Shown piece after piece: positions 52,193-61,271 of a stretch of 64,000 nucleotides of DNA. The stretch is from Hyaloraphidium curvatum (lineage: Eukaryota; Monoblepharomycota; Hyaloraphidiomycetes; Hyaloraphidiales; Hyaloraphidiaceae): positions 62,001-126,000 of the forward strand of contig JAIVFI010000006.1 in assembly GCA_025558095.1 (NCBI GenBank). The letters are read 5' to 3'. The translations under genes were made by a program, and so were the position numbers. Position 1 is the stretch's first letter; every line of letters starts with the position of its first letter. The notes under the pieces were generated by a model that searched no databases, was not told the origin of the DNA, and saw nothing but the letters and a program-made list of their open reading frames with translations.

Positions 52193-53041
52193 GCCCTAAA
52201 GGCCGCAGCCCGGTCTGGCCAGACGGTAATCTCTTGGCTCTACGAGACGAGAAGAGCCTGATCCGGAGCCATGACGTCGCATTGGAAGCGCGGATTGGAA
52301 GGCCCAAGGTACCGATCACGGCCGGGTGTGCCGTACCTATGTAGCAGAGCGATTATTTGGATGACGGTTCGCAAACCGAACAAGAACGTCCAAGGCACAC
52401 GTCCAACAAATCGCGGTAGAACCCATTCAATGGCTGACCACATCACATCAATCAAGAAAGGTCAAGTACAAGCGCGCCCGATCCACCTGCCCCGGGTGGG
52501 TGTAGGATGGGCGCCGGGCCGCACATCCTCGGCTTGGCGCGCCGCCGCGCGCAAGCGGGTCATCATCCGCCACATCGGAAGGTCCGTGTCTTGTGTGTGT
52601 GTAATCCGGATGCGGAAATCAGGCACTGTTGTTTCCGGGTACCGTAAAGGCTCAACAGCACGCCGAGGCTTGCTCACTGCCCCCGATTCAGCAGCCGCCT
52701 GGAACCGCTACACGAGCTCTGTCCCACTCTACATCGGGACTGGGTCCAGTAGCTAGCACCGCATCAACCGATCGTGTCTGCCGAGGCTGGCCAACCCAAG
52801 TCTGCCGTGGCCGGCTGTGGTCGCCTACATCCCGGCGACCCGGGCGACATTCACACGAGCGTGGCAATCCACGACTGTGTGGGGCTTCGGGACCTCGAAA
52901 TCCGAGGTCTCGGCGAAGGGCGGAGCGTGGCCGACGAAAGAAGGAGGCGGCTGCCTGGAGCGCTCTAGCTATAAAATTGCGCACGTACATGCCAAGTTAC
53001 GTTTCCCCGGATTGCAATTGAACGCATCGAATGGGGGTGGA
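52193..53041. repeat. Repeat-bearing intergenic region
   Basis: 52385-52470 matches 57115-57215 (shared CATTCAATGGC and ACACATCACATCAATCAA). GGATGCGG occurs at 52608. No gene was seen in the rest. Confidence 0.55.
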
Positions 53042-53647
53042 TTACGTGCACTGCGTGGTCGGGCACGGGTTACCCTTCTTGGCATAGTGCGAGAATCCGA
53101 TGAAAGAGTCCCAAGTCGTGCAAACGCCGGCGTTCGTGAAGCAGTTCCTGGCCCTGGTAGAGTCAAAGCTGAAGTGTTGGCAGTTGCTGTCGGCCTCGCA
53201 AAGGGCCTTGCACGCGTCGAGGTCCGCCGTTTGGTGGCCGTCCCAGCGAGGCGTGCAGCAGTACTGGTTTGTCCCGCAGAGGGTGAAGGCGGGCTCCTCG
53301 TAACGGCGGTACAGAGAGTGCAGGTCCGCGGGTGCGCCGACGCAGGCGACGTGGCCTTCGGGGGTACCGGGGTAGGCGAACTCGCTGTAGCCAGCGGGGG
53401 GGGTGGATCAGCGCGGGAGCACGGGTGCGGTCCGGCTGGTGCACCCACCAGAAGGCGTCCTGAGCGCAGTCGCCGCACGAGCGGGCGAAGAGCACCTGCG
53501 CGCCCTGCGGGGCGGCGGAGGCGGAGCTGGCGGGCGCGCGATGAGCGGGGCCAACCGGGCGTGCGGGCACCGTTACCTGGCGAGCGCGGCCACGAGGAGC
53601 GCGGCTCCGGCGAGGGAGACAGCGCGGCGGCGGGTGGCGGGTGTCAT
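53042..53647 (-). CDS. Small secreted PAN/apple-like Cys-rich protein
   Basis: Three exons (53647-53577, 53526-53449, 53384-53042; introns of 50 and 64 bp) give 163 residues. Signal peptide: RRAVSLAGAALLVAALASSASA. The N-terminal module VLFARSCGDCAQDAFW, then after the intron CEFAYPGTPEGHVACVG and LYRRY, recurs at the N-terminus of the metzincin at 61272-62825 with an intron at the same codon position. The C-terminal module has the pattern CCTPRWDGHQTADLDACKAL, CEADSNCQHFSFD, CFTNAGVC and resembles the PAN/apple-like part of the MACPF paralogues (CRALCEADPVCWAY). A protein- or glycan-binding secreted role is plausible, not shown. Confidence 0.75.
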
Positions 53648-54229
53648 GCTTGCTCTGTTCGGCGTGGGGACTCGAGGGGGGCCGGGGCGGGCGATGCTGA
53701 CGCTCGCAGTTGCCGGTCGAAAAAGTCGGGGTCCTCATCGGAGCATTATTGCCGCCGAGGGGCCGAGGCCGCGTCGGACCCTAGCAGCCGCCCGACGATG
53801 GCTTCCCGCCAACGCGTCCTTCCGCGCCGGCCATCAGCGTCAACGCAATGGCTGCCGATCTTTCGAGGTAGCACCACCGCCGCGGGTTTGCGGACGGCGT
53901 CGTCGTTGGTTGTTGGACCATTGCGGCGGCGCATCTAATCGGGCCGCCGAGCCGCAAGCCGCGTAGCCGCCGGTTAGGACCCGACCAATCTCGCCCGCAA
54001 CGACAATGGCCCCGCGTGCCCTCGTAATCGCCATTGTGACTGCGCAGCGATAACACCGTTTGAGCCTCAAGCCTGGTTTCGACCAGACTCTGGATGAGGT
54101 CTTCGGGGGTACGGCAGATCCACAAAGGCCCAGACCCCCAAAGGCAGCACCTCGTGTGCCCGCATCCGAATAAAAGTAAAGCAAAAGACGCCAGCAACTT
54201 CCCCACCATACAAGAGAATCCATCAGGCA
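53648..54229. other. Intergenic, no gene seen
   Basis: Probably the promoter of the PAN-like gene plus decayed repeat sequence; a short match to about 50785 (ATGAGGTCTTCGGG) occurs near 54095. Confidence 0.35.
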
Positions 54230-54480
54230 ACCTCCACATCCACCATGAGGCAGGCAGTCACGCGGACCGACTTCCGTGGAGTGGCTGGTAGCTTCCATGG
54301 CCGGACGGTTTTCTTTGGAAGCTCTCCGGTACACATTGCTACACGGAGCCCACGCGAAAGAGCTTGCGAGGCTCCGAGCACGCATCCGACATATCCTGCC
54401 ACGGCGTCGTCCCGATGGGCGCCGAATACAACAAGTACTCCGCCGGCCAGGCGGGGCGCGGTCATTATCGTCACAAGCCA
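54230..54480 (+). pseudogene. Truncated 5' duplicate of the SABATH methyltransferase gene
   Basis: Matches the upstream leader and first codons of the gene at 55314: GGCTGGTAGCTTCCATGG, CCCACGCGAAAGAGC and VPMGAEYNKYSAGQ, after which similarity stops. Relative to the functional copy it lacks the 120-bp insertion at 55061-55180 and so preserves the empty site. Confidence 0.85.
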
Positions 54481-54719
54481 CGCGAACCCAAATGAGCTTG
54501 CCAGCGGGTGGCCGCAAAGATGAACTCAGCCTGGGATGTCCACTCCGTGATGCGTCTTCAGTCGGCAGAGCCAACACGTTGACTACAACGGCTAGAAGCC
54601 CCTTTCCGCAACCACTTCATGACAGTCTCTTCATGAACACTATTCTTGTCCAAGTGGAGTTTCGCAAAAGATTCTTTCATCACGACATCCCGAATCTCAT
54701 CACTACTACTTTTCCTCGG

Positions 54720-54960
54720 ATGCTGCCGCGCCTGGTCGGTCCGAGGGGCAGGCGGCTTTCGTGATTGCAAACGGCGTCCGACCCGGGTCGCGGACAAGTG
54801 CGCGGGTCAGAGCGGCGCAGCATAAGCAAGGTAGTATCGTCGTCCTATTGGCAACGACGTGTCGGAAGCCGCGCCTCGCCGGTCCTTGTTGTCTTGGGCG
54901 GTCGTGATGATGTGGCGGTCCGGAACGCAAACAAACATAAAAAAACCCGTGGCGGCGAAT
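54720..54960. repeat. Dispersed repeat copy
   Basis: Resembles 50080-50300 (shared GGTCGGTCCGA, CGTGATTGC, GCGGCGCAGC and a GATGATGTGGCG tail), with many substitutions and indels. Confidence 0.5.
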
Positions 54961-55060
54961 CCGACGAAAGGAACCCAGGCAGGTAAGCCAGTAGCTCCCT
55001 TACCGCACAGATGAATCCATCTGGCACCTCCACATCCGCCATGAAGCAGGCACGCGGACC

Positions 55061-55180
55061 GCGGCACGGGCTCGGCGGCAGCACGGTGAGCGGACTCAAT
55101 TCGATCCTGCACGGCTGGCGTCTCCCTACATGCCTGGGTTACGGGTATGTCCCGGCCGGGTCCCACCGGCTGCGCATTTT
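55061..55180 (+). mobile_element. SINE-like insertion, copy 2 (120 bp) with 8-bp target-site duplication
   Basis: Flanked by CGCGGACC at 55053-55060 and 55181-55188. The neighbouring duplicate has a single CGCGGACC at 54261-54268 and no insert. The inserted sequence matches 2972-3107 (minus) and ends in TTTT. It lies in the leader of the SABATH gene, 134 bp before its ATG. Confidence 0.85.
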
Positions 55181-55313
55181 CGCGGACCGGCTTTTGTGGA
55201 TTGGCTGGTAGCTTCCATGGCTGGTGGACATTCCTCGGAAGCTTGGCAACAACACATCGATCCAACGAACCCACGCGAAAGAGCCCGCGCGGGGCTCTAA
55301 GAGCGCGCCCGCC

Positions 55314-56362
55314 ATGTCCCGGCTCGGTGCCGTCCCGATGGGCGCCGACTACAACAAGTACTCGGCCGGTCAGGGTGCAATGGTCGTCTCGGGCCTCCCG
55401 CTACTCGCCCGCGCCGCCGCGGAAATCGCGGACCCGGCCGGCCGCACCGCCGTCGTCTCGGACTTTGCCGCCGCGCACGGACGCAACTCGCTCTCCCCAA
55501 TGGGGCTCGCGGTGGACGCGCTGCTGGGGAGGGGCGCCTCGGCGGTGCAAGTCTTCCACACCGACCTGCCGGGCAACGACTTCTCGACCCTGCTCAAGCT
55601 CGTTTCCGGGGACGGATCGTACGCAGCGGGCAGGCCCAACGTCTTTCCATCGGCGATGGCCCGGGACTTCCGGCTCCGCTGCTTCCCGGACCGTAGCCTA
55701 GACCTCGCGTGGTGTTCGGCGGCCCAGCACTGGCGCTCCAAGCCGAATCCTTCCCCAGATATTGCCCTTATCACCCCCGAGCTCGTCGCGCTGGCAGGGC
55801 AGGACTGGGCGACCTACCTCGCGTGCCGAGAGGCCGAGCTCGCGCCCGGCGGTCAGGTGATCCACTGCGAGGGCTGCCGCGACGCGAAGGACCTGGTCGG
55901 GAACGAAAGGTGGTCGTCGGCTACTCTCAAGATCTTTGAAGAGTCCTTTGGCGAGCCTCCACCTCCTTACCCGGCCTACTGGCGCGGCGAGGCCGAATGG
56001 AGGAAGCCCTTCGAGAGCGGAGAAACAGGCCTGATCCTCAAGGAGTTCGAGACGGTCACGGTTGACAAGTCGGTCCAGTACGAAGGTTACCTGCAGAGCG
56101 GTGGGCCAGTTGCGGCGAGGCTGCAAATCCAAGCTGATCTGCTCGCTCACCCGGCCGTCCAGGGGACTTGGACGCCTACGTCGACGCCACGGTCGGGGCG
56201 TACATGGCCGCCGCCGCCGGCGTCTCCGGGATATCCAAGTACCCCCAGGAGCAGCAGGATCGGTACTACTCGAGGATCAAGCAGGCCATCAGGGCCGACC
56301 CGGAGGGCATGCAGTTCGTGCGGATCAACTACTGCGTCTTCAGGTTTCAGAAGCCGCTATGA
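55314..56362 (+). CDS. SABATH-type SAM-dependent carboxyl methyltransferase
   Basis: Two exons (55314-56085 and 56163-56362, intron 77 bp) give 323 residues. The protein matches the SABATH family (salicylate, jasmonate and related carboxyl methyltransferases): an N-terminal MGADYNKYSAGQGAMVV motif, SDFAAAHGRNSLSPM (SAM-binding Asp region), FHTDLPGNDFSTLLKLV (the conserved NDF motif) and SLDLAWCSAAQHWRSKP (SS.A.HWL-type active-site block). Intron removal joins SVQYEG to DLDAYVDATVGAYMA. Family members methylate small carboxylic acids to volatile esters; outside plants they occur patchily in fungi and bacteria. Substrate unknown. The gene sits inside a repeat island, with its duplicated 5' end 1 kb upstream. 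Confidence 0.9.
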
Positions 56363-57259
56363 GCTCCGTGCGGAAAGGTCGCGATACGGCGGATGGACGA
56401 GAGATTCTGGGGGCTTTTTTTGGTGCATCGTGGATGCCGCGATACATCGGGCTTTCGAGTTGGGAAAATGTAGCGTCTCCCGGCGTCCGGAGGAGAACAA
56501 GTCGGCATCACTGCGTCCTTGTCGGATGCGGCAGATGTTGCCGATCTCGGGCGCCAAGGGTCCACGTGCGTTGCGGCGCATTGCCCAGCTTCTTCTTTGC
56601 AGACGGCGCCGGGCGATACGAGGGCGTCAGCAGCAGCTGAAGCTGTTGCCGTCGCACGAGCCAGCCTGTGAGCGCCTCCCGCAGAACGAGGCTTCGTGTC
56701 CGTCCCGAGGTGCACCACCAAGCGACGTGACCTGCAGCCAGACTAAGGCCGACGTATGCCAGTATCGATCCGCGAGCGGGCCGCGTCGCCCTGGAGCAGC
56801 GGCCAGAACCGGATTCGCCCGGCGCCGGAGGCACAATCTGCCAGTGAGCCGCGGCCGCGGCCGCCATGATCGAGGCCCGCGCGGGCCGGCGATCTCCGGC
56901 GCCCAGCATCCACCAAGAACAGTTGGAGCTACGCAGGCATGTGCATCGTTCTAGCCCCACCGCGCCGCGCCTGGGGTGACCCATAGGGGGACGCAGCGGC
57001 GCAGCGTGAGATCAAGACCATCATCGTCGTCACATGGCGACGATGTGCCCGCGCTCTGCCGCGCCTCGCTTCGCTGGGCGCGTGGGCGGTGATGACGTGG
57101 CGGTTCGGTGGGCACCGAACGTCAAACGCACACGTGCCTAGCGAATCACAGTAGATCACATTCAATGGCCTGAACACATCACATCAATCAACAAAAGAAA
57201 CGTCAAGTGACAAGCACGTAGCAAAAGATCCTTTGATCGCGACGCCCCGAAGCTCGACA
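56363..57259. repeat. Dispersed repeats (right part of repeat island)
   Basis: Matches to 49266-49500, 50170-50300 and 52385-52470 in the same relative order as in the left part, followed by the 3' end of the oxidase gene. No open frame of note. Confidence 0.6.
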
Positions 57260-58645
57260 CTACTTCGCCGGCTTGATATTGTTGTTGTACCTCAGCAGAT
57301 TCTCAGGGTCGTACTTTGTCTTGATCTTCCCCAACCTCTCCGCGGTCTGCCCCACCCCGTAGGCCAGCTCCCCGCCTTCGGGATCGCTCAGCGTGTTGTA
57401 CGTCCCCGCGGCCCACGGCGCCAGCTTCCCGTTCAGATCCTTCGCCCACGCCGCGACGGCCGCGCGATCTTTGGGGTCGCCGAACTTGGCGTTGGTGAGC
57501 ACCCAGAACGGCGCGGCGCGGTGCGCGACGGCCGTCGATTCCGCGGGCACCCGCGCCGCGGCGCCGCCGAGCGCGAACACGACGCAGTTGCCGCCGGCGG
57601 TCGGCGCGGGCTTGGCGGCGGTGTGGTCCAGCAAGACGTCGACGGCCTCGTCCGGGAGGGAGGAGAGAACGATGGCGGTGTTGTAGTACAGCCCCGGGGG
57701 CTGGCTCGAGGCGAGGTACTCCTGGATGCTGTCCTTGGTGCCGGCGTAGGGCATCTCCTTGGTCGAGCGGAACACGGGCAGGCCGAAGTAGGCGTTTTCC
57801 TTGATGTATTTCCTTCCCTCGTCGAGGTTGCCGTTGCCGGTCCAGACCGAGGCGGTGATGACGGGGCCGGCGACGGGGAGCACGAGGAAGGCGGCCACGT
57901 CGTCCGGGGTGGCGGGGGCAAAGTCGCGCCACTTTTGCACCACGTACCGGCCGCCGGGGAGCAGGCCAAAGAGCGAGGTGCGGAAGTGGACCGCGGCGCT
58001 GTTGATGACCGGGCCGCGGGAGTGGAGCCGGAACTTCCACTTGGTGACGATGCCGAAGTTGCCCCCGCCGCCGCGGACGGCCCAGAAGAGGTCCGAGAAC
58101 TCGTTTTCCGCGTCCGCCGTGACGATCCTGCCGTCGAGCAGGGCGACCTCGCATTCGAGCAGGTTGTCGACCGTCAGCCCGTGCTTCTTGACGAGGTACC
58201 CGAACCCGCCGCCCAGCGTCAGACCCGACACCCCTGTGTCGGAGTTGGTCCCGGCGGTGGTCGCCAGCCCGTGCTTCGCCGTCGCGTTGTCAAACTCGCC
58301 CAGCTTCACCCCGGCGCCGACGACGGCGGTCTTGCTCGCGGCGTCGACGGTGACCTCCTTGAGCCGCGACAAGTCGATCATGATCGCGCCGTCGCGTGAC
58401 GCGTGAATCGAGTGCCGGCCGGCGGCGACGCAGATGGGGATCCCGGTGCGCACGGCCCACTGCAGGGCGGCCGAGACTTCCTTGGCGTCGGCGGGGCTTG
58501 CGACGACGGCGGGCTTGCCGACCGCGTCGCGGTTCCACGCGTCGCGCGCGGTCGCATAGTCCGGGTCGGCGGGCAGGACGATCTTCGAGCAGACCGCGCG
58601 GAGCGCGGAGAAATCGGGGGAAGTGGCGGCCGCGTCGTCGGGCAT
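57260..58645 (-). CDS. Berberine-bridge-type FAD-linked oxidase
   Basis: Intronless, 461 residues from ATG 58643-58645. FAD-binding type 4 (PCMH) fold followed by the substrate domain and a BBE motif. AAGRHSIHASRDGAIMIDLS contains the His expected for 8-alpha-histidyl FAD linkage. The second attachment Cys of bicovalent family members is not seen: the matching stretch is TNSDTGVSGLTLGGGFGYL. LFWAVRGGGGNFGIVT is the usual second FAD-contact block. The C-terminus TYNTLSDPEGGELAYG and KYDPENLLRYNNNI is the BBE signature. No signal peptide, unlike many fungal secreted members. Likely oxidises an alcohol, sugar or alkaloid-like substrate with oxygen, making hydrogen peroxide; substrate not inferable. 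Resembles bacterial and fungal oligosaccharide or 6-hydroxynicotine oxidases. Confidence 0.93.
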   Translation of the reverse strand: MPDDAAATSPDFSALRAVCSKIVLPADPDYATARDAWNRDAVGKPAVVASPADAKEVSAALQWAVRTGIPICVAAGRHSIHASRDGAIMIDLSRLKEVTVDAASKTAVVGAGVKLGEFDNATAKHGLATTAGTNSDTGVSGLTLGGGFGYLVKKHGLTVDNLLECEVALLDGRIVTADAENEFSDLFWAVRGGGGNFGIVTKWKFRLHSRGPVINSAAVHFRTSLFGLLPGGRYVVQKWRDFAPATPDDVAAFLVLPVAGPVITASVWTGNGNLDEGRKYIKENAYFGLPVFRSTKEMPYAGTKDSIQEYLASSQPPGLYYNTAIVLSSLPDEAVDVLLDHTAAKPAPTAGGNCVVFALGGAAARVPAESTAVAHRAAPFWVLTNAKFGDPKDRAAVAAWAKDLNGKLAPWAAGTYNTLSDPEGGELAYGVGQTAERLGKIKTKYDPENLLRYNNNIKPAK

Positions 58646-59375
58646 TCTTCGTCGTCGGACGCGATTGGCGCGCGGAGACGGAGAAGCGAGGAGCCGGAGC
58701 GAGGATGCGGGTCGCAAGTACGGTACGCGACGCGACGAAGGAGGGAGATGCGGATGCCGGAGGTGTCGCAAAGCCGCAGCTCGACTCGACACGACGCGAC
58801 ACAGCGGCTCCAGCTCCGGCTCCGTCCACCAGCCCGATCGGAAGAATCCAGATACGCCAAAGCTACGCGACGCAAGTCTCGAAGCTAGCAACGCAAGTGT
58901 CGAACGATAAGGCTGAGTGCTTCTCTCCAGCAATCATTCAGAAACTGGGCAAGCTGCGTGCTTGCGGAATTCGGTGAGCAGGGCTCTAACCGCGGACGAC
59001 AGCGGCTGCCGCCGACCAAGGGGACCGCTTCACTCTGCTGAGCAGGTTGCAGTGGTGCTTGAGATACAAGTTTTAATGTGCAATGGGATAGAGCGATGCA
59101 GCGTCCTAGAGTGGGGCAGGAAAGGGGGCTTTTCGGGGCGGTTGGTTCCAAGGATGCGGCTCTGCAGAGCTTCGCACCGGGACACCCAACTGCCCTCGGG
59201 ACCACGAACTCGCCAACGGTGCTTTCCATTGCCGCTCCCCCCTTGCCTCGTCTTCGGGGTATTTTTCCGACTGATCGAGCGGGCGGGGACCGCGCCACCA
59301 CGTGCTGAGCGGGTTCAGTGGTTCTCCCGCCGCTCCAAAACACACAGACGCTGGAGAAAACCAGGCGGTGCGACG
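58646..59375. other. Divergent spacer (oxidase / DUF1003 gene)
   Basis: 730 bp with no supportable gene; presumably both promoters. The reading frame of the DUF1003 protein is open far upstream, but the ATG at 59376 is the natural start. Confidence 0.4.
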
Positions 59376-60989
59376 ATGCCCCACGCCGACAAGCCCGGCA
59401 AGAAGCAGAGCTGCGCGGTGTGCGGCGCGGCCGAGGGCGCGCTGCTGCCGGCGGCGTTGCTGCCCGCCGGCGTGCCGCTCGCGGGGAAGCTCTCCGCGCC
59501 CAAAGCGCGCGTGTGCCGCGCAGACGCCCGCGCGCTGCTGCTCGCGCGGCTGCGCGCGCTGCTCGCCGACGATGCCGCCGCGTCGGCCGCGCTCGGCGAC
59601 GCCGCGATGAAGAGCCGCGGGGACTATGAGCTGGGAGAGGAGAATTGGGAGCGGCAGTTCGACACAAAACGCACATTCGGGGAAAAGGCAGCAGACGCCG
59701 TGGCCAGACGCGGCGGCTCCTGGACCTTTGTGCTCTCCCTGCTCGGCTTCCTGGTCGTGTGGTGCCTCCTCAACTCGGTCGTCCTCCCCGAGCAGTACCG
59801 CTGGGACCCGTTCCCCTTCATCCTCCTCAACCTCTTCCTCTCCATGCTGGCGGCGTTCCAGGCCCCCGTGATCATGATGTCGCAGAACAGGCAGGCCGCC
59901 CGGGACCGCGTCGAGTCGCTCTTTGTCGCCACGCACACGCTGCGCGCCGAGCACACTTCGCGGCACATCAACGCCAAGCTCGACCACCTCGTGCACGGCG
60001 GGTGGCGCAGGATGATGGAGGTGATGGAGCTGCAGCTGTGGCTCGCGGACCCGGAGCATGCCTCGAGGGGGGACAAGAAGGCCAAGGGGGCCAAGGCCGC
60101 CGCGGGGAAGCGGGTCCGCTTCTCGGTCCCCGGCACCAAGTCCGCGGACCCACACCTCTTGTACCTCCTCCGCTGCTCCTCGGGCTCCCCCTCCCCCCTG
60201 CTGTTCCAGCGCTGGCACCGCCTGGGCGACAACTACTCGTGCCTCCCCACCAACGTCGCCTTCCACCTCTCCTCCTCCGGCACCCTCAAGCACGCCTCGT
60301 ACGACCTCGTCCCCTCGGACCCCGGCGCAGCCCTGGACGACATGTTCCACGGCGAGGCCCGCGTCACCCTGCGCAACGACCTCGGGCTGCCGGAGCAGCT
60401 TCCCCGGGGGCGCATCCTCCGCATCCGCGCCGAGTACGCCGACGGCACGACGGGGGCGTGGGACAACGGCGCGCTGCCGGAGAGGTACGCGCCGAGCTTC
60501 GGGACCAGGAGGGAGGAGGCGGTGGCGAGGGAGTGGAGGGCGGCGGTGGTGCGGGTCGGGATGGACTATGCGCCGCCGGCGCAGGGGGCCGCCGTGGGGT
60601 TCGTTCGTGTGCCTGCGGGATGCGCGGGGGAGGGGAAGGTGCGGGTCGGGGTTGGGGAGGGGAGGGCGTGGGTGCGCAGGCTGGAGGAAGGGGAGGGGGT
60701 GAAAGAGGTGCTGGCCACATGCGCCGAGTTTGCCGCCGCGGGCGACGGGTTCTTCCCCTCTGGCGCGTGGATACAGGTCGGTGGCGACGGGCGAGTGGAG
60801 CTTGATGAGGGAATGTGGGCGGTGTGGGCGCAGGGTGGGGGGAGGGCGGACGTGGACGTGCGGGTTGCGCCGGCGGACGGCGAGGAGGCGGAGCGCGGGC
60901 AGGCGACGGATGCCGAGAGGGAGGAGCGCGGGGAGGCGACGGATGCAGAGAGAGAGGAGCGGTTGGATGGGGAGACGAGCGCCTCTTGA
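59376..60989 (+). CDS. DUF1003 membrane protein with extended C-terminal domain
   Basis: Intronless, 537 residues. Residues about 70-200 are a DUF1003 domain: FGEKAADAVARRGGSWTFVL, WCLLNSVVLPEQYRWDPFPF, ILLNLFLSMLAAFQAPVIMM and SQNRQAARDRVESL. These give two membrane helices, a widespread bacterial architecture of unknown function. A short Cys pair (CAVCGAAEG) precedes it. The region after about 240 is a soluble beta-rich domain not recognised, and the end carries a 30-bp DNA repeat (TDAEREERGEA). The core is bacterial-type and intron-free, while the C-terminal extension appears lineage-specific; horizontal transfer followed by domain addition is plausible. Confidence 0.85.
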   Translation: MPHADKPGKKQSCAVCGAAEGALLPAALLPAGVPLAGKLSAPKARVCRADARALLLARLRALLADDAAASAALGDAAMKSRGDYELGEENWERQFDTKRTFGEKAADAVARRGGSWTFVLSLLGFLVVWCLLNSVVLPEQYRWDPFPFILLNLFLSMLAAFQAPVIMMSQNRQAARDRVESLFVATHTLRAEHTSRHINAKLDHLVHGGWRRMMEVMELQLWLADPEHASRGDKKAKGAKAAAGKRVRFSVPGTKSADPHLLYLLRCSSGSPSPLLFQRWHRLGDNYSCLPTNVAFHLSSSGTLKHASYDLVPSDPGAALDDMFHGEARVTLRNDLGLPEQLPRGRILRIRAEYADGTTGAWDNGALPERYAPSFGTRREEAVAREWRAAVVRVGMDYAPPAQGAAVGFVRVPAGCAGEGKVRVGVGEGRAWVRRLEEGEGVKEVLATCAEFAAAGDGFFPSGAWIQVGGDGRVELDEGMWAVWAQGGGRADVDVRVAPADGEEAERGQATDAEREERGEATDAEREERLDGETSAS

Positions 60990-61271
60990 TGACTGGCTGC
61001 CAATGCATTTTCCGATCGGAAATCACGAGCTTTCATCGCGCGGGGCTGTGTTGTTCGCCGGGCCGCTCGACGCCTCCCCACGCGACGTGCGCGCTGCGGA
61101 AAGGCCCGGAAAAGGTGCGCGTGGTTCGTACCCGCATATGTTGCTCCTCAGGAGGTGGAATCCCGTGTCGTTGGCGCGGAACGGCAGCAACATGACTCAG
61201 GGAGAATGAGCATAGCCATGGATCCCCGAACTAACCCCGAACCCGAGTCACAACTTCCACGTCGTTCTGAC
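60990..61271. other. Spacer, no gene seen
   Basis: Short intergenic region carrying the protease promoter. An in-frame ATG at 61218 would extend the protease by 18 residues. Confidence 0.35.
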
